From Roridomyces roridus (taxonomy: Eukaryota > Basidiomycota > Agaricomycetes > Agaricales > Mycenaceae): DNA of 64,000 nt. The stretch lies in assembly GCA_029378245.1 (NCBI GenBank), contig JARKIF010000032.1, positions 496,001 through 560,000 of the forward strand, in the 5' to 3' direction. Both the position numbers and the translations under genes were made by a program. Below, piece by piece: positions 23,659 to 34,909 of this stretch. A model generated the notes under the pieces. It was not told where the DNA came from. It saw nothing but the letters and a program-made list of their open reading frames with translations, and did not search any database. The number at the start of each line of letters is the position of its first letter. Position 1 is the first letter of the stretch.

Positions 23659-24401
23659 GGCCGCGATCTTTAAGTACTGAGCAACCAGGTACGGAGAACT
23701 CGAGTGCCGTTGGCAGCCGTCGCGGCCCAGGAACGACGAACTGCAGGATTGACAGGATTAATGGGGGCGAGAAAAGATTATAAGGCTGCTGGGTGGGTGG
23801 TCGCCGTGCTGGAGTTGACTTGACAGATCGCCCTCCCTCGGGACTTGTTGCTAGCAGTTTCTCCTTCTTATCTCGAGGGGCGGACGGACGAGGAGCGGAT
23901 GTAAGCCCACGACAGCCCACGACGCATCTACGAATATCATGGATCAGGAACGAAGACGTTGACCCGTAGAAGAGTCACAAACGCCGTTTTTGTTTCTCCG
24001 TGGCAAGAGCCCCCCTGGACGGACTCGAATGGTGGGTATTAGTAGCAGCTATTCGCGGCCTTGGCGAATGGTCGACGTATATTCGTGCCAGCGGGCGGCT
24101 TCGGTAACGACATGGTGCCTGTCCGAGTTCTTGGCGGCCAATGAATGGCTTCGAGAAATGGTGTTGGCGCATCACAGCGGGATGCTTATGTAGCGACCGC
24201 CTTACCCATGACCGTGACTGAAACAGCGTCTCAGACCTCGTCATTCCCCGCGCGGCAGAACCCTTTGAAAAATTCGATTATTCTATCGTCTCACCTGCTT
24301 CCGCGGCGGGTCCCCCGTTCCAGAATGTCTAAGACACGCCCTCCGCCGCCACATTTATAAGAGCAGGGTGCCTCTGCATTCCTACTCCACGGACCGCCCC
24401 A
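23659..24401. other. Divergent intergenic region between WSC and membrane-protein genes
   Basis: It separates two divergently transcribed genes and must hold both promoters. A TATA-like box (TTTATAA, 24354-24360) lies 42 bp before the ATG of the plus-strand gene. No other gene or repeat recognised. Confidence 0.55.
24354..24360 (+). promoter_or_regulatory. TATA-like box of the membrane-protein gene
   Basis: TTTATAA preceded by a GC-rich stretch and followed 42 bp later by the ATG at 24402, a normal fungal core-promoter distance. The short leader contains pyrimidine-rich sequence (GCATTCCTACTCC), a plausible start region. Confidence 0.5.
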
Positions 24402-26503
24402 ATGCCCCCTTCCTACAACATCGACCAACTCCCCTTCGACTCTGACGCTCCTGTGCCCGAGATGAGCAAAGAGTACCGCGAAAACCTCCTCGAGACTCGA
24501 TCCATCGTGTCCACAGCAGCGTCCTCTGTCGCGCCGTCCACCGTCTTTAGGGGCAAACCTATTCTCGTGGTTGGTCTCGGAGTGGCCCTTTCCATCGCGC
24601 TCATCCTGGTCGGCCTGTTTGTCCACATTTTCGTCACCCATGAATACGCCCAAAACGGCGGGTACATCTTCACCGCAGCCTCACTTGGATCTACACTCGC
24701 AATCGCCCACGCACTCGGGGCGGCCATCCTCTTGACGCTTCCTGTAGTTTCTGGCCTGCATAGCTATCGTCTCGCTTGGCATTGGCTCAAGGCATCGGCA
24801 GATACGGGACACGACACGGGACACGACCGGCCTACTCCGTTCCAGTGCGTAGCATCATCATTCTTCCCAGACTCGGACTAATCTTGCACAGACTAGGAGT
24901 AATCATGAACCTGCTGAATGGCGCCAACCTCCCCGCGTTCTGGGGAGGCATGCGGTACATGTACGGCATCGGCTCTACAAAGCGTTCCGCCTATCGACCT
25001 CCGATTTTGCGCCGCGCCATGTTTGTCCTCGCACTCACGCTATTCGTCTCCCATGCCTACGTGGTTCTCGACATTGCTCTGAGTGCCGCGTCACAGGCCA
25101 CCTCCTTTACTCAACTAAACGCATACGACGGGGCTTGGCCCCAATTGTCGCGCCAGATAAACTCTTCGATGTGTGCCACCAGCGACGGTGCTGTGGCCGC
25201 GGGGATCAATCTGTGCGGGCTCGAAGTCCCTGGGTACGTGCATCAATACAGCTTGGAGCATCCGCTGACGGCCATTCAAGAGACGCCCCTTTCAGCGGCT
25301 CGCTTCCTGAAGCCCTGCGAACCCTAACCAACAACTCCGAGACGAACGCCGTCGCGTTTGGTAACGACGGCACGGCCTTTATCGTCCCCGCCTCTATTCC
25401 CGGCGATGTCGCGTTCCTGGGCTCCTCCTATGGTGTGCTGAGCAGCTGTCAGAGCATTACACCTGAATGTGTCGGCCAAGGGCCGTACGAGGGGCAGCTG
25501 AATCTCAGCTGTCCCGCAACGGCGTTCTTCAACGCCGCGTTTGACGCGACTACGAATCAGTATCCCTTTGGGATTCTTGACCTGAATGGTCAAGTGTACC
25601 CGATTCCCTATGAGGTCTCTACCAAGTGCGTTTCACACTAGGCAAAGAGGGTTTCGTACTAATACTCTGCAGTCCCTTCAATTTTGGTGGTGTAGTTTCT
25701 TCGCAGGCATACAGCGCTGACGACGATACATGTATGTCACTCCTTTCGATCTCACTCTCACTCTAAACGCTCTCTCAGTCGTCGGGAATACGGGTTTCTT
25801 TGCTCACAGCGGTATCGACTACAACGTGCTCACCTGCTCCGTCACCGTCCTCGAGGTCTCCTACGCGTACTTCAATGGGACTTTCACCATCGACCCATGG
25901 AACACCACGGCCTCCACGAACCTCGACATCGTGCACGCTTTGGGCGCGATGACCACTGCGGCGTTCCTGCAGGAGCGCGTACCCGCCGCGATAGACGGTG
26001 CCACGGAGGATTACGCCGCCGCCTTTGGGCGCGAGTTGTCGCGAGAGCTTATTGCGTTCACGGCAGCGCTCTACGAGCCTGCCCCGCCACAAGAGGTCCA
26101 GCGCGTCAAGGCTGTCCTTGGCACGCGGATTCCGCTTGCTGTGCTTGTCCTCATGCTCGTTTTGGTCGTAGGCTACTGGTGCGTTTTTACCTGCCCTACA
26201 AACTCCCTCCAGCGTACTCACACCTTCTTCAGTGTCCTCATCCTCCTCCTAACATGCACAGCCGCAGCCGCCTCCAGCGCCTCCCCATACACACTCCTCG
26301 CACGCGCGCGCCTGTCATCGCCGCTGACGGCTATACACGCTGCGTACGCACGGTGCGAGGCGCATCGGACGTGGGAGAGTACGAGTGCGAGGTTGTTTAG
26401 TACTGAGACGGGGTTGGATCGGTTGTGTGTGGGCCCGACGACGACGAGTGCGGGGGGGTTGGCGTTTGGGGTTACGAGGGCTGTTGTGGCGCCTTCTGCT
26501 TGA
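24402..26503 (+). CDS. Hypothetical multi-pass membrane protein
   Basis: Unrecognised protein of roughly 600 residues. The N-terminus is soluble (MPPSYNIDQLPFDSDAPVPEM). Hydrophobic segments follow: PILVVGLGVALSIALILVGLFVHIF, IAHALGAAILLTLPVVSGL, a third around MFVLALTLFVSHAYVVLDIALSA, and IPLAVLVLMLVLVVGYW with VLILLLTCTAAAASSAS near the end. Between segments three and four is a large loop with several NxS/T sites and Cys (INSSMC, CQSITPEC, NLSCPATAF, FNGTFTIDPWNTTAST), consistent with an extracellular or lumenal domain. Introns include one where GTACGT...AAG rejoins VPG to GDAPFSGSLPEALRTL; without it the frame stops at 25327. Proteins of this layout are common and uncharacterised in agaricomycetes. 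Confidence 0.72.
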
Positions 26504-27133
26504 GGATGAATCGAGGAGGGTGGTGGTCATGAGATAGAGGAAGGAAGGAATAGTCGTTCTTTTGTATCATAGGTGTGGAATGGATATTTGTCTTTGTTCA
26601 AGGAGTTGCGGTGCCTTCACTCTGTACATGTGCACTATGCGAAGATTCTACCCCTAGTCGCACGCCGCAGAACTTTTGATGATTCCTGGATCCGGAGGTT
26701 CCAGGTCTGATCGCAGAATAATTTGGCGTTTTCTCCATTTTTCTCCCACGCTCCTATTGGTTGATGGCGGGACGTTTAAAACCCTGCGAGGGAGTGCGGC
26801 GCACGGACGAACGGGCAGCATCCTCCAATTCCATTCATTTGTGCTCTTCGTGGAAGACGGAGGACCCAGGTCGGCCCGGAGGGCGGTGCTATAAGTAGCT
26901 GATCAAGCCGTGCCGCTATGGCCCAGCATGTCTCTCTCTCGCTCTCTCTATTGTGCCAGTCACCGTAGCGTTGTTGGAAGAGATCTGCCCTTCCCCTCAG
27001 CAGCCAGACCTGGACCGTGGTACCATTGAGCCTGCCGAGACTTGGCCGAGACGCTGAGTTTGAATTCGGCGAGCGTTTGATGGGCGGACGCCGGCGATCA
27101 TCGATCAAATCACACTTTGTCCTGCACCACGAC
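26504..27133. other. Intergenic region upstream of BTB1
   Basis: No gene recognised. The last 60 bp carry the promoter block shared by the BTB paralogues (see the entry at 27070-27133). The remaining sequence contains short open frames in several phases that I regard as chance. Confidence 0.45.
27070..27133 (+). promoter_or_regulatory. Conserved proximal promoter/leader of the BTB array (BTB1 copy)
   Basis: The sequence GCGTTTGATG...GATCAAATCACACTTTGTCCT..CACGACATG precedes the start codon. The same block, with small changes, lies directly before the ATG of BTB3 (41696-41759), BTB4 (43436-43487) and BTB5 (53866-53901), and in reverse before BTB8 (61890-61960) and BTB9 (63285-63335). BTB6 and BTB7 keep the TTGTCC..ACCACAACATG part. 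BTB2 has it split by a transposon. The inverted TTTGAT..ATCAAA core and the fixed spacing to the ATG suggest a functional site, though recent common ancestry also explains conservation. Confidence 0.5.
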
Positions 27134-28226
27134 ATGGAAGTCGACAACGCACCTCATCGTATCCCCGAGCTCTGGTTCGACGACGGAAGCCTCATCGTTC
27201 AAGCTGGAGATAGTCAATTTCGTGTCCATCGTAGCATTCTCGCGGCATGCTCTGCCGTCTTCAAAGACATGCTGTCCTTTCCCCAACCCGCTGACGAGCA
27301 GCTAGTTGATGACTGCCCATTGGTGCACCTCACGGATTCTCCGGAAGAGGTCACCGTCTTTCTTAAGGCTATCTTTGTGCCCGAGTGCGTCACGTCCATT
27401 AAATCTAGTGCTTACTTATTATTGATACTTTTGTTCCAGCTATTTCATGCCGTTCCCCGCAAACACGGAATATGAAATTATTCGAGGCTGCCTTCGACTC
27501 AGTCATAAATATGGAGTTGAGCACCTTCGCCTTCGGGCGCTGATACACCTTTCGTCCGGACTTCGCACCACCTTGTCTCAATACGACGACGCTCGTTATT
27601 GCTATGGCTCTGAGGCCCTTGGCCGACCCCAGTCAGACATGAAATCTTGGCAAGCTCTGGATGCGCCATCGGAGATGTCTAGCATCCAGCTTGCCCGAGA
27701 GGTCGACGCTCCGTGGGTCTTACCCCTTGCGTTCTACGTACTTTCGAACAGCTTGGTTCAGCGCGGCACTACGTCGGCAAAGGAAGTTGTCCGTGAGACT
27801 ACCTGCAACGGAATATCCGTCGCCATTAGCGCAGAAGATCAGGACTCTTTCCTGTCCGGCCACATTCGACAGGTCCAGTTCAGGGCGACGGGCGTCCTGG
27901 GTTGCTTTTTAGACCCCGTCAAAATACCGAACTGTAAATCGCCGATGCGCTGTTTGGAAGGCAGATTATCTGCCACGAACAGGGTGTGCAGGACGGACTC
28001 TATTTTCCCGTCAAGTCCCCTCGATGTTTGGAACGAGGACGCCTGGGACGAGTTCGAGGAACAATTTTGCTCCACATGCCTCGCCTTTCTCCGGGCTAGA
28101 CACCAAAGTAAACGTCGAGAGCTCTGGGATGATCTCCCCAAGATGTATGGATTGCCGCCTTGGGAAGAGTTGGAGAAGATGAAAGTGGCGGCCATTGGGC
28201 CACAGTGGTTTCCTTCTGAGTTGTAG
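27134..28226 (+). CDS. BTB/POZ-domain protein, array copy 1 (BTB1)
   Basis: Two exons. Exon 1 encodes the BTB fold from residue 1 to about 84: MEVDNAPHRIPELWFDDGSLI, FRVHRSILAACSAVFKDMLSFPQP, then VTVFLKAIFVP. A short intron (GTGCGT...CCAG) leads to YFMPFPANTEYEIIRGCLRLSHKYGVEHLRLRAL, a BACK-like helical region. The C-terminus has C-x5-C (NCKSPMRC), 38 residues, C-x2-C (CSTC), then WDDLPKMYGLPPWEELEKMKVAAIG. BTB proteins usually dimerise and bind Cullin-3; the C-terminal cysteine module is unnamed to my knowledge. The frame is open. Its 3' flank (TTCGTG.ATTTTC.TCGG...CAGATCTAGTG) is shared with BTB2, BTB3 and BTB4, marking the duplicated unit. Confidence 0.85.
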
Positions 28227-28427
28227 GGTTCGTGGATTTTCTTCGGCTCATTTCACTTGGGATTTTGATTGTCTCTCTTTTGTCAGATCTAGTGCCAAGT
28301 TCAATGTACTACGGTTATGTGTCTATACTTGTTTCGTTCGAGATTGAATCACGTTTTGCCTTCGAAGCCGCGCCACGGAAACAAGACATCCCCTCTGTCG
28401 TTCTCACATAAGTTCTCGACTCGCCGC

Positions 28428-28530
28428 CACCATTTTTCATTACCGCGCCTTACACTGTCGACTCCATCGAAGTTATATGACGCCCGCGTAAGTACGCCGA
28501 GGTGGGAATCGAGGTGGTCTTGATCGACCC
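28428..28530 (+). pseudogene. DUF4419 relic 1, internally deleted
   Basis: About 200 bp after BTB1 lies a remnant of the DUF4419 N-terminus (SFITAPYTVDSIEV), fused through TATGACGCC to a fragment of the C-terminal exon (the YAEV part, GTACGCCGAGGTGG). More than 1 kb of the middle is missing. The same junction occurs in relics 2 and 3. Confidence 0.65.
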
Positions 28531-28673
28531 GAGTCTCGACAACATGCCTACAACATGCATCCGATTTTGCTACGTGCAACTTGCCATGCAAGGAAGGAAA
28601 AGTGAGAAGATGATGAGGATCCTCCCAATCAGCCCAAGTGGTCGTCGGCATGCATGAATCACATGTTGCCTTT

Positions 28674-28930
28674 ACAGCCGTTTTCAAAACTGTATACGGG
28701 TTTGGAGCCTAGCTCCACGTTCGTCTTTGATGACCTTTGTTTGACGGAGAGTCGAGCTTCTGCTCCACTCAACTCCACAACTCAATTCAAGAGCTGTGCC
28801 GTGGCTAGACGGGATTTCCCTTTCCGGGCAGGCGAGTGGAGTCGAAGCAGACTCACCGGCACGCAGAGGTCAACACAAACGAAGGTGGAGCATTGTATCA
28901 AACCCGTATACAGTTTTGAAAACCGCTGTA
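28674..28930 (+). mobile_element. TA-flanked MITE (Tc1/mariner-like), 253 bp
   Basis: The element at 28676-28928 has terminal inverted repeats CAGC(C/G)GTTTTCAAAACTG that continue, with mismatches, for roughly 50 bp on each side. TA dinucleotides flank both ends (28674-28675, 28929-28930). No coding capacity. It lies 125 bp upstream of the DUF4419-A start codon. Confidence 0.7.
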
Positions 28931-29054
28931 AACCTGTGCTGAGCGCTGATCGATCGCTGATCGCGCTTGATCGCATGTTAGCTTTAAACCTGTGCATTGG
29001 CTGATCGCGAAGCAGGAGATATTTGGTTTCAACTCTGACTCGCACCAGACCACT

Positions 29055-30473
29055 ATGCCCGTCTCTTTCACCACCGCGCCTCACGCCGCCAACTCGTTCG
29101 AAGTTACCGAGTCTTTCTCGGCCGCGGAGCTTTTGTCTGGTGCATGCAAAGACCAGAGCCGCAATGTTCAAGAAATCTTCCAAAGTGGCTTCTCAACGGG
29201 AGACCAGGTGCTGAACTCGTACGTCTTCGATCCTGTACGACTTCCTCGCCTCTCATTTGCTTCCAGCGGTCGCGATTTCGATGCCAAGATCCCGAACCTC
29301 CGTCCTGACTCCCGCGCGGGGAATGGCTTCGTGCACACGGTCGTCGAAGCCTACAACCACCACCGCGCGCTCGTTATCCGCCCCGACGACGTGTGGCTCG
29401 CTATTCTATCTCAATTCAATTTCTTCGTAAACGCGAACGCGGAGCTCCTTCGTGCCAACTTTGTAGCGCACGAAGGCCAGCGCAAGCTGGTGGTAGACGC
29501 GTTGGGGGATCGGTACTCTGTGGACTTTGGCCACATGTCCCGCCAGATGACGGACCTTCTCCACGAAAATGTGGTCGATCCTACGCTTCGGGACTGGGTG
29601 CTGCCCAATTTTACGACTACCACCGTCAACGATACTACCGTAGCAGCGGTGCTCATGATGGCTACTCTCAAGCACTACTTCCGCGCTGGATTTTCGGTCA
29701 CGATGTGCGGTATCCCGCGTGTTACTTTGGAAGGAGAAGGCGGACTGGGTCAACATCCTTGGGCGCCTCGAGAAGCTCAAGGAATACGGAGTCGAGACAA
29801 TTGCGTGGTATCATCTTCTACGCCCCGTCATATCTCGCTTCGTTGCGACATTCGACGACCCCGAGGGTCAGGAGAATATAGACTTCTGGCAGAATATTGT
29901 GTCCAGAGACAGTATGGGCAGTGGCTCGCCGTGGTACACCGGTTGGCTCAACGCCTTCAGCGTCTTCTCCAAGCGAGGTCTATGGATGGGAAAGCCTCTC
30001 GACGACGTGAGTAATTGCTACTCTACCTCGGTCTCAATTAATAGTCATCCCGAAACAGGAGCTGGTCTCAGAAGAAGCCCCCGAGTCACTGTCCGCCGAG
30101 GACTTTTGGAAGAAATACATAGTCTTACGCGAAAGGAGATACGGGCGAGGCCCTGATCTCGTTTTGGATTCAACGCCCTACCACACACTCGATACTTTTA
30201 TGGTTGCGCCTGCGTACGCCGAGGTGGACATTGACCTGGACGATAACGGGACGAAGATTGACTCTTTCATGGTGGCGGGCGTCATTGGTATGCGTATCTC
30301 CTCCAGTGGCGATGCCACGGTGTCTGCTAGCGGCGAAAATGACACCGTGCATCCGCTTCCTGGGTGGTGGATATGTGCTAGGAAGGAAAAGGTGGTGAGC
30401 GGGGGAGGAGTATGAAGCTGAGAGGTCGGAGTCCAGCCAGCGCTACAATCAGATTTTTGGTTGGAGCTTGTAG
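29055..30473 (+). pseudogene. DUF4419 protein, copy A, with frameshifts
   Basis: Start MPVSFTTAPHAANSFEVTESFS; an intron (GTACGTC...TCCAG) precedes GRDFDAKIPNLRPDS. The DUF4419 core is clear: YNHHRALVIRPDDVWLAILSQ, FFVNANAELLRANFVAHEGQRKL, VDPTLRDWVLPNFTTTTVNDT, AAVLMMATLKHYF, CGIPRVTLEGE. Near 29733, two nucleotides are missing relative to copy B (GGAGAAGGCGG against GGAGAGAAGTCGG), so the rest (ADWVNILGRLEKLKEYGVETIAW to AYAEVDIDLDD and GENDTVHPLPGWWICARKE) is in another frame. A second shift near 30403 removes the EEYEAERSESS tail. Function of DUF4419 is unknown; this copy is probably inactive. Confidence 0.78.
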
Positions 30474-30543
30474 TTCGTTTGTAGGAGCGCGTCGCATGTG
30501 TTGTTCTTTGTGTACGTGTCAGCGGATCAAATCACGTCCTTTG

Positions 30544-31201
30544 TCCTCGACTAGGGATGAACACCGCCCGTCTACGGGTGACGGCCGTCAATCTTACGGC
30601 TTGAGACGGTTACGGGCCGTCAAAAATACGGCCGTCTTTTTCACATTTCAATGGGTCCGACGGGACGGGACGGCAAAATTGACGGGTACGGGCCGTCAAA
30701 AGACGGGTCCCGTACGAATCTCATCAAAGTGCTCACATTTGAACTGTGAAAACCATCTTGCATTGTTGTAGTGCTCTCTATAGATGTTGCCTATGTCAGT
30801 ACATCTTATTCTGGTGAGCCAATCAAGAGTTCACCACTGTTGACCAACTGTTGACGATGGTTTGATGTAGATTTGGGGTCAGATGTCCCATCAATCAGCT
30901 GATAAGAGGCTGATACTGCCCTCGGATCCAAAGCACATTGTCAACGCCTGCGTGCGCAGGTCTTCCGACCACCGGCTCAACAGATTCCGGTCAAAAATAC
31001 CTCTGATCCGACCATCACGGATGCCAACCCGTAGACGGCCCGTCAATCTGTGAGATTGACGGGACGGACGGCAGTGTTGCCGTCCCGTACCCGTCCCGTA
31101 TATTTTTTCGGGGAAGGGCCTGACGGGTACGGGTACGTACCCGTGTACGGACGGCCGTCAAACGGGTTGACACGGGTACGGTGTGCATCCCTATCCTCGA
31201 C
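30544..31201 (+). mobile_element. hAT-like MITE, 642 bp, inside the BTB2 leader
   Basis: The element at 30552-31193 is bounded by TAGGGATG(A/C)ACACCG inverted repeats (15 bp, one mismatch), close to the known Ac/hAT end type. It is flanked by a perfect 8-bp duplication TCCTCGAC (30544-30551 and 31194-31201). The interior is full of ACGGCCGTC/GACGGG-type subterminal repeats and has no transposase. It splits the conserved leader TTTGTCCTCGAC-CAC..CGACATG of BTB2 15 bp before the ATG. Confidence 0.85.
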
Positions 31202-31215
31202 CACATCATTCCGAC

Positions 31216-32318
31216 ATGGAAGGCGACAACGCACCTCATCGCATCCCAGAGCTCTGGTTTGAAGACGGAAACATCGTGATGCAAGCCAGAAACAGCCAGT
31301 TTCGCGTCTATCGCGGCACTCTAGCTGCCTGTTCGCCCGTCTTCAAAGATATGCTCTCGTTTCCGCAGCCCGCCGATGCGGAACTCGTCGAGGGGTGCTC
31401 AGTCGTACACCTTACCGATGCTCCAGATGAGTTCACCGTCTTTCTCAAAGCCATCTTTCTACCCGAGTACCTACCCGATTATTTGATCTTCCTACATCCT
31501 CGATTACTGACTTTCATTCCAGTTATTTCATGCCGTTCCCCGCAAAGACGGAATATGCGATCATTCGAGGCTGCCTTTGACTCAGCCATAAATACGGAGT
31601 GGAGCACCTCCACCTCCGTGCCCTGGTCCACTTTTCATCTCTATTTCACACCACTTTGGCCCAATCGGACAAAGCAGAATATCCATACTCAGAATCCACT
31701 GGCCCGTCGAATCTACCCCAGCCACAAATTATATCTTGGCTGGCACCCGATGTGCCATCGCTGGTGTCTTGCATCCAGCTTGCTCGAGAGGTCGATGCAC
31801 CGTGGATTCTTCCCCTCGCGTTCTATGTGCTTTCTCATAGACTGACCCAGGCCAAGTTCAGCATATCGCTTATGGATGTTATCCGTGGCAATGCATTCAA
31901 TGGTGAAACTTTTCATCTCAGCACACAAGATCAAGAATCTTTCCTACGTGGCCTCATTCAACAAATCCAATTTTCAACCACAAGCATCCTGGGATGCTTT
32001 TCAGACCCCCTCAAAATCCCAAATTGTACAACCCCTGTCCGTTGTTTGAAAGGCAGATTATCTGCTGTCAACAGCGTGCGCGAGACAGTCTCTGTTTTTC
32101 CCTCAAAGCCCCTTGACGTTTGGGGCGAGGAGGACTGGGACGAGTTCGCGGATCGAGTTTGCCCCACCTGTCTTGCTGCGCTCCAGGCTAGACACCAAAT
32201 CAAGCGCCAGGAGTTCTGGGATGATCTCCCCAAGACGTATGGATTACTGCCTTGGGAAGAGTTGGAGAAGATGAAAGTGGCGGCCATCGGGTCACATTGG
32301 TTTCCTTCTGAGGTGTAG
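31216..32318 (+). pseudogene. BTB/POZ-domain protein, array copy 2 (BTB2), nonsense codon
   Basis: Exon 1 encodes MEGDNAPHRIPELWFEDGNI...VYRGTLAACSPVFKDMLSFPQP and so on. Exon 2 begins YFMPFPAKTEYAIIRGCL, where the arginine codon CGA of the paralogues has become TGA (31578-31580), just before LSHKYGVEHLHLRAL. Downstream the frame stays open to SHWFPSEV with C-x5-C (NCTTPVRC), 38 residues, CPTC and FWDDLPKTYGLLPWEELEKMK. A truncated BTB-only product of about 100 residues could still be made. Confidence 0.8.
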
Positions 32319-32556
32319 TGTTCGTGCATTTTCCTCAGTTCACTCTCTTTCCGATTTTCATTGCGTTTCTTTTGTCAGATCTAGTGGCAGGTCAAGTTGC
32401 GGACTTCAAGTTGAATGTACGGTTATGTGTTGTGCTCCTCGTTCGAGATTGAATCGCATTTTGTCTTCAAAGCCGCGCGTTTCACCATCGACTCTCTTTC
32501 GCCACCCCGGCCCACAACGCAGGGAGTCCTCGACTCGGACCAACGCGGCAGCCGCC

Positions 32557-32660
32557 ACCATGCCGGCCTCTTTCCCTACAGTGCCTCGCAACGCTGCCAA
32601 CTCCATCGAAGTCATATGACGCCATCCGAGTACGTCGATGTGGATATTGAGGTGGTACAT
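32557..32660 (+). pseudogene. DUF4419 relic 2, internally deleted
   Basis: MPASFPTVPRNAANSIEVI then a stop (ATATGACGCC) joined directly to TACGTCGATGTGGATATTGAGG, the YAEVDI part of the C-terminal exon. It has the same deletion junction as relics 1 and 3 and the same position after a BTB gene. Confidence 0.68.
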
Positions 32661-34909
32661 GCACGCCCTTGCTGACAGCTGGGGGAAGGATTTGTGCAAC
32701 GAAGAAAAAAATGATAAGCGCGAAATAAGGCTCCAACCGTTTCGTTTCCGTTTGCGATTTCACGCAAACAGAACGGAAACGAAAAGGAAACCGTTTGTAA
32801 CCGTTTCAAACGGTTTTCGAACGGTTAAATTGGGGGCCACTTTTTCACAGTGGTCAGGGTGATCATGCTGCCTCCAGTATGATGTGGTGTGTACAGGAAA
32901 TGGTTGGAGAGGCGTCAAAGTCAGTCTCAAGCCATTTCTGAAGCTCATCAGTGAGTTAGCCGTGTGCATCAGTCCGGCGAAGTAGTTGCCGGTGTGTTTG
33001 TGCTCAATTTAACAGCCCTGATCCGGTTGAATTTCCCCGTATTGCATTGACGTTGGAGGAGATTGCTGGACAGAGCTCATCAGCAACTTGACACCCTCTT
33101 TTCGGGGAGGCTCCAGAGCTTTTTTGGCCCTTTTTCGTCTTTTGCTTTTTTCACCACTTTTTGTTCAGCTTTTATGGAGTCAACGGTAGCTTTTGATCCT
33201 TCCGTGTGCTTTTTTTATTCTGGGTAAAAAGTGGTCAAAAAAGACACAGCTCAAGTTGTGTAAGGAGGTCCTGGAATGCACTCCAGAATATATGTGGGGG
33301 CGGGTCTAGGTACTTGCATAAGACAGAAAGGCTGAGAAGTATATCCCACCACCCCAGACGACCGCTGCGGAGATACATAGAAGTACGGCAAGGGACGATG
33401 GCGCAGGGGCAGACAAGAGTGGGATTAATTCTGGGAACAACAACGGAGGTCGAGCACAATCGAGGACAGAAAGAAACTCAGAGACAGGCACAATTCGGGG
33501 ATTGAATGGTTTGTATGACTCAATACGGTACATAGTAAAAATACAGGGGATATCTAGGTGCGTGAGCAGAGTCAAAAAGTCAGTAAAACAACCACTCACC
33601 CAGTCTACAGAATGCCCTCAGTGCGTCTCCAGCAATCCCGCGCCGAACCTTGAAACAGTCAGCAGTTTGCCGCGGACGGAAGCCGAGGCCCATTCGGTGG
33701 GTCGGCGGCGTTCTGTGCTCTTCAGGCAGTGAAGGACAAGGCGGCGCAGGGTCGCTACAAGCTGATGGTGATGGTGGCCAAGGCAGTCCGAGGAGGATTT
33801 GAGTCGGCGAGTAATCCAGCTCGTTCCTCCGGTGTCGTCAACGGTGAAGGACAAGGGGAGGCGCGATGGGTGCGGAAGAGAAGTCAAAGAGGCCACGCGG
33901 TCATCGGTCGGCGTTGCAGCTATGCGGCCGCTGAACACGTGGTGTTGGTTGATGACTGAATTCGGACAGAAGACAACAAATGCCAACAACTCCTTCTTCT
34001 CTTCCCTCATCTCACCGACTCTCTGTCCTGTCGTCTCGTTGGTTTCTCCTGCTCGAGACTTGGTCCACTAGCCCACAATGTTGCCTACCTGGCTGCTGGC
34101 CGTCGGAGCCGTCTCAGTGCGACTCATTCCCTTGTAGTACAAGTTGTAGACTTCATCCGCTGCACCGACTCGACTCGGTCCTGGACTTGAAAGTCGGGAG
34201 GGTAGAGCTTGAGCCAACAGTGCGTGCTTTGCTTCTTCCGCAGCTCTCACCCACTGATGATCTATCCCCACGTAGGGTGACCGACCTCGCGGACCGTGGC
34301 TGCGTCCTCTGCCACATATGTCGAGCCGGTGTATGTCATCATCCATTTGCCCGCATCATCCGCAGTCATTGACTTCTGTCAGCCAGGCTTTCTTCCTCTC
34401 CCAAGATCTGTCTGCACGACACGGAAGGCGCGGTGAGTTACCACATTCCACCTCCGATATTGACATCCTCATCCTAATGTCCTGACAGGCTACGTGTCAC
34501 CCATCCAGTCGGGTCCTTACGCACGCACACCTACGACCCGAATTATCTCACCTTTGTCAGCCTGTGCCCAAACTCCAGCCGTCATCGACACACTGCAGCC
34601 AGTACCTCGGTATGTGTTCATTGCGCCGTCGTATAATCTGAATTCTAATTTTGACCCAACAGAGTCATCCTGGGCTCCGCACCGTTGTTGTTGCGTTGTT
34701 GCTGAGGGTACGTGTACCATCTCGTCCGTATAAGTAGATTTGTACATTCAATAGTGCTCAATGCAATATATGTCTTCTACCCTCATTGGTGTGAATTATG
34801 AGTGTTTCGGGGCAGCTTTTGGAAGCACTTTTTGGGGGTGACCAGGCCACTTTTCTGAGGGTAAAAAGCACTTTTTTAAGCAAAGGGACCTAGCTTAAAA
34901 AAGTGCCGG

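Noticed and set aside
33200..34750. Candidate gene with introns inside the middle TIR element
   Set aside because: Open frames on both strands are short and none shows a recognisable domain or a consistent splice chain.
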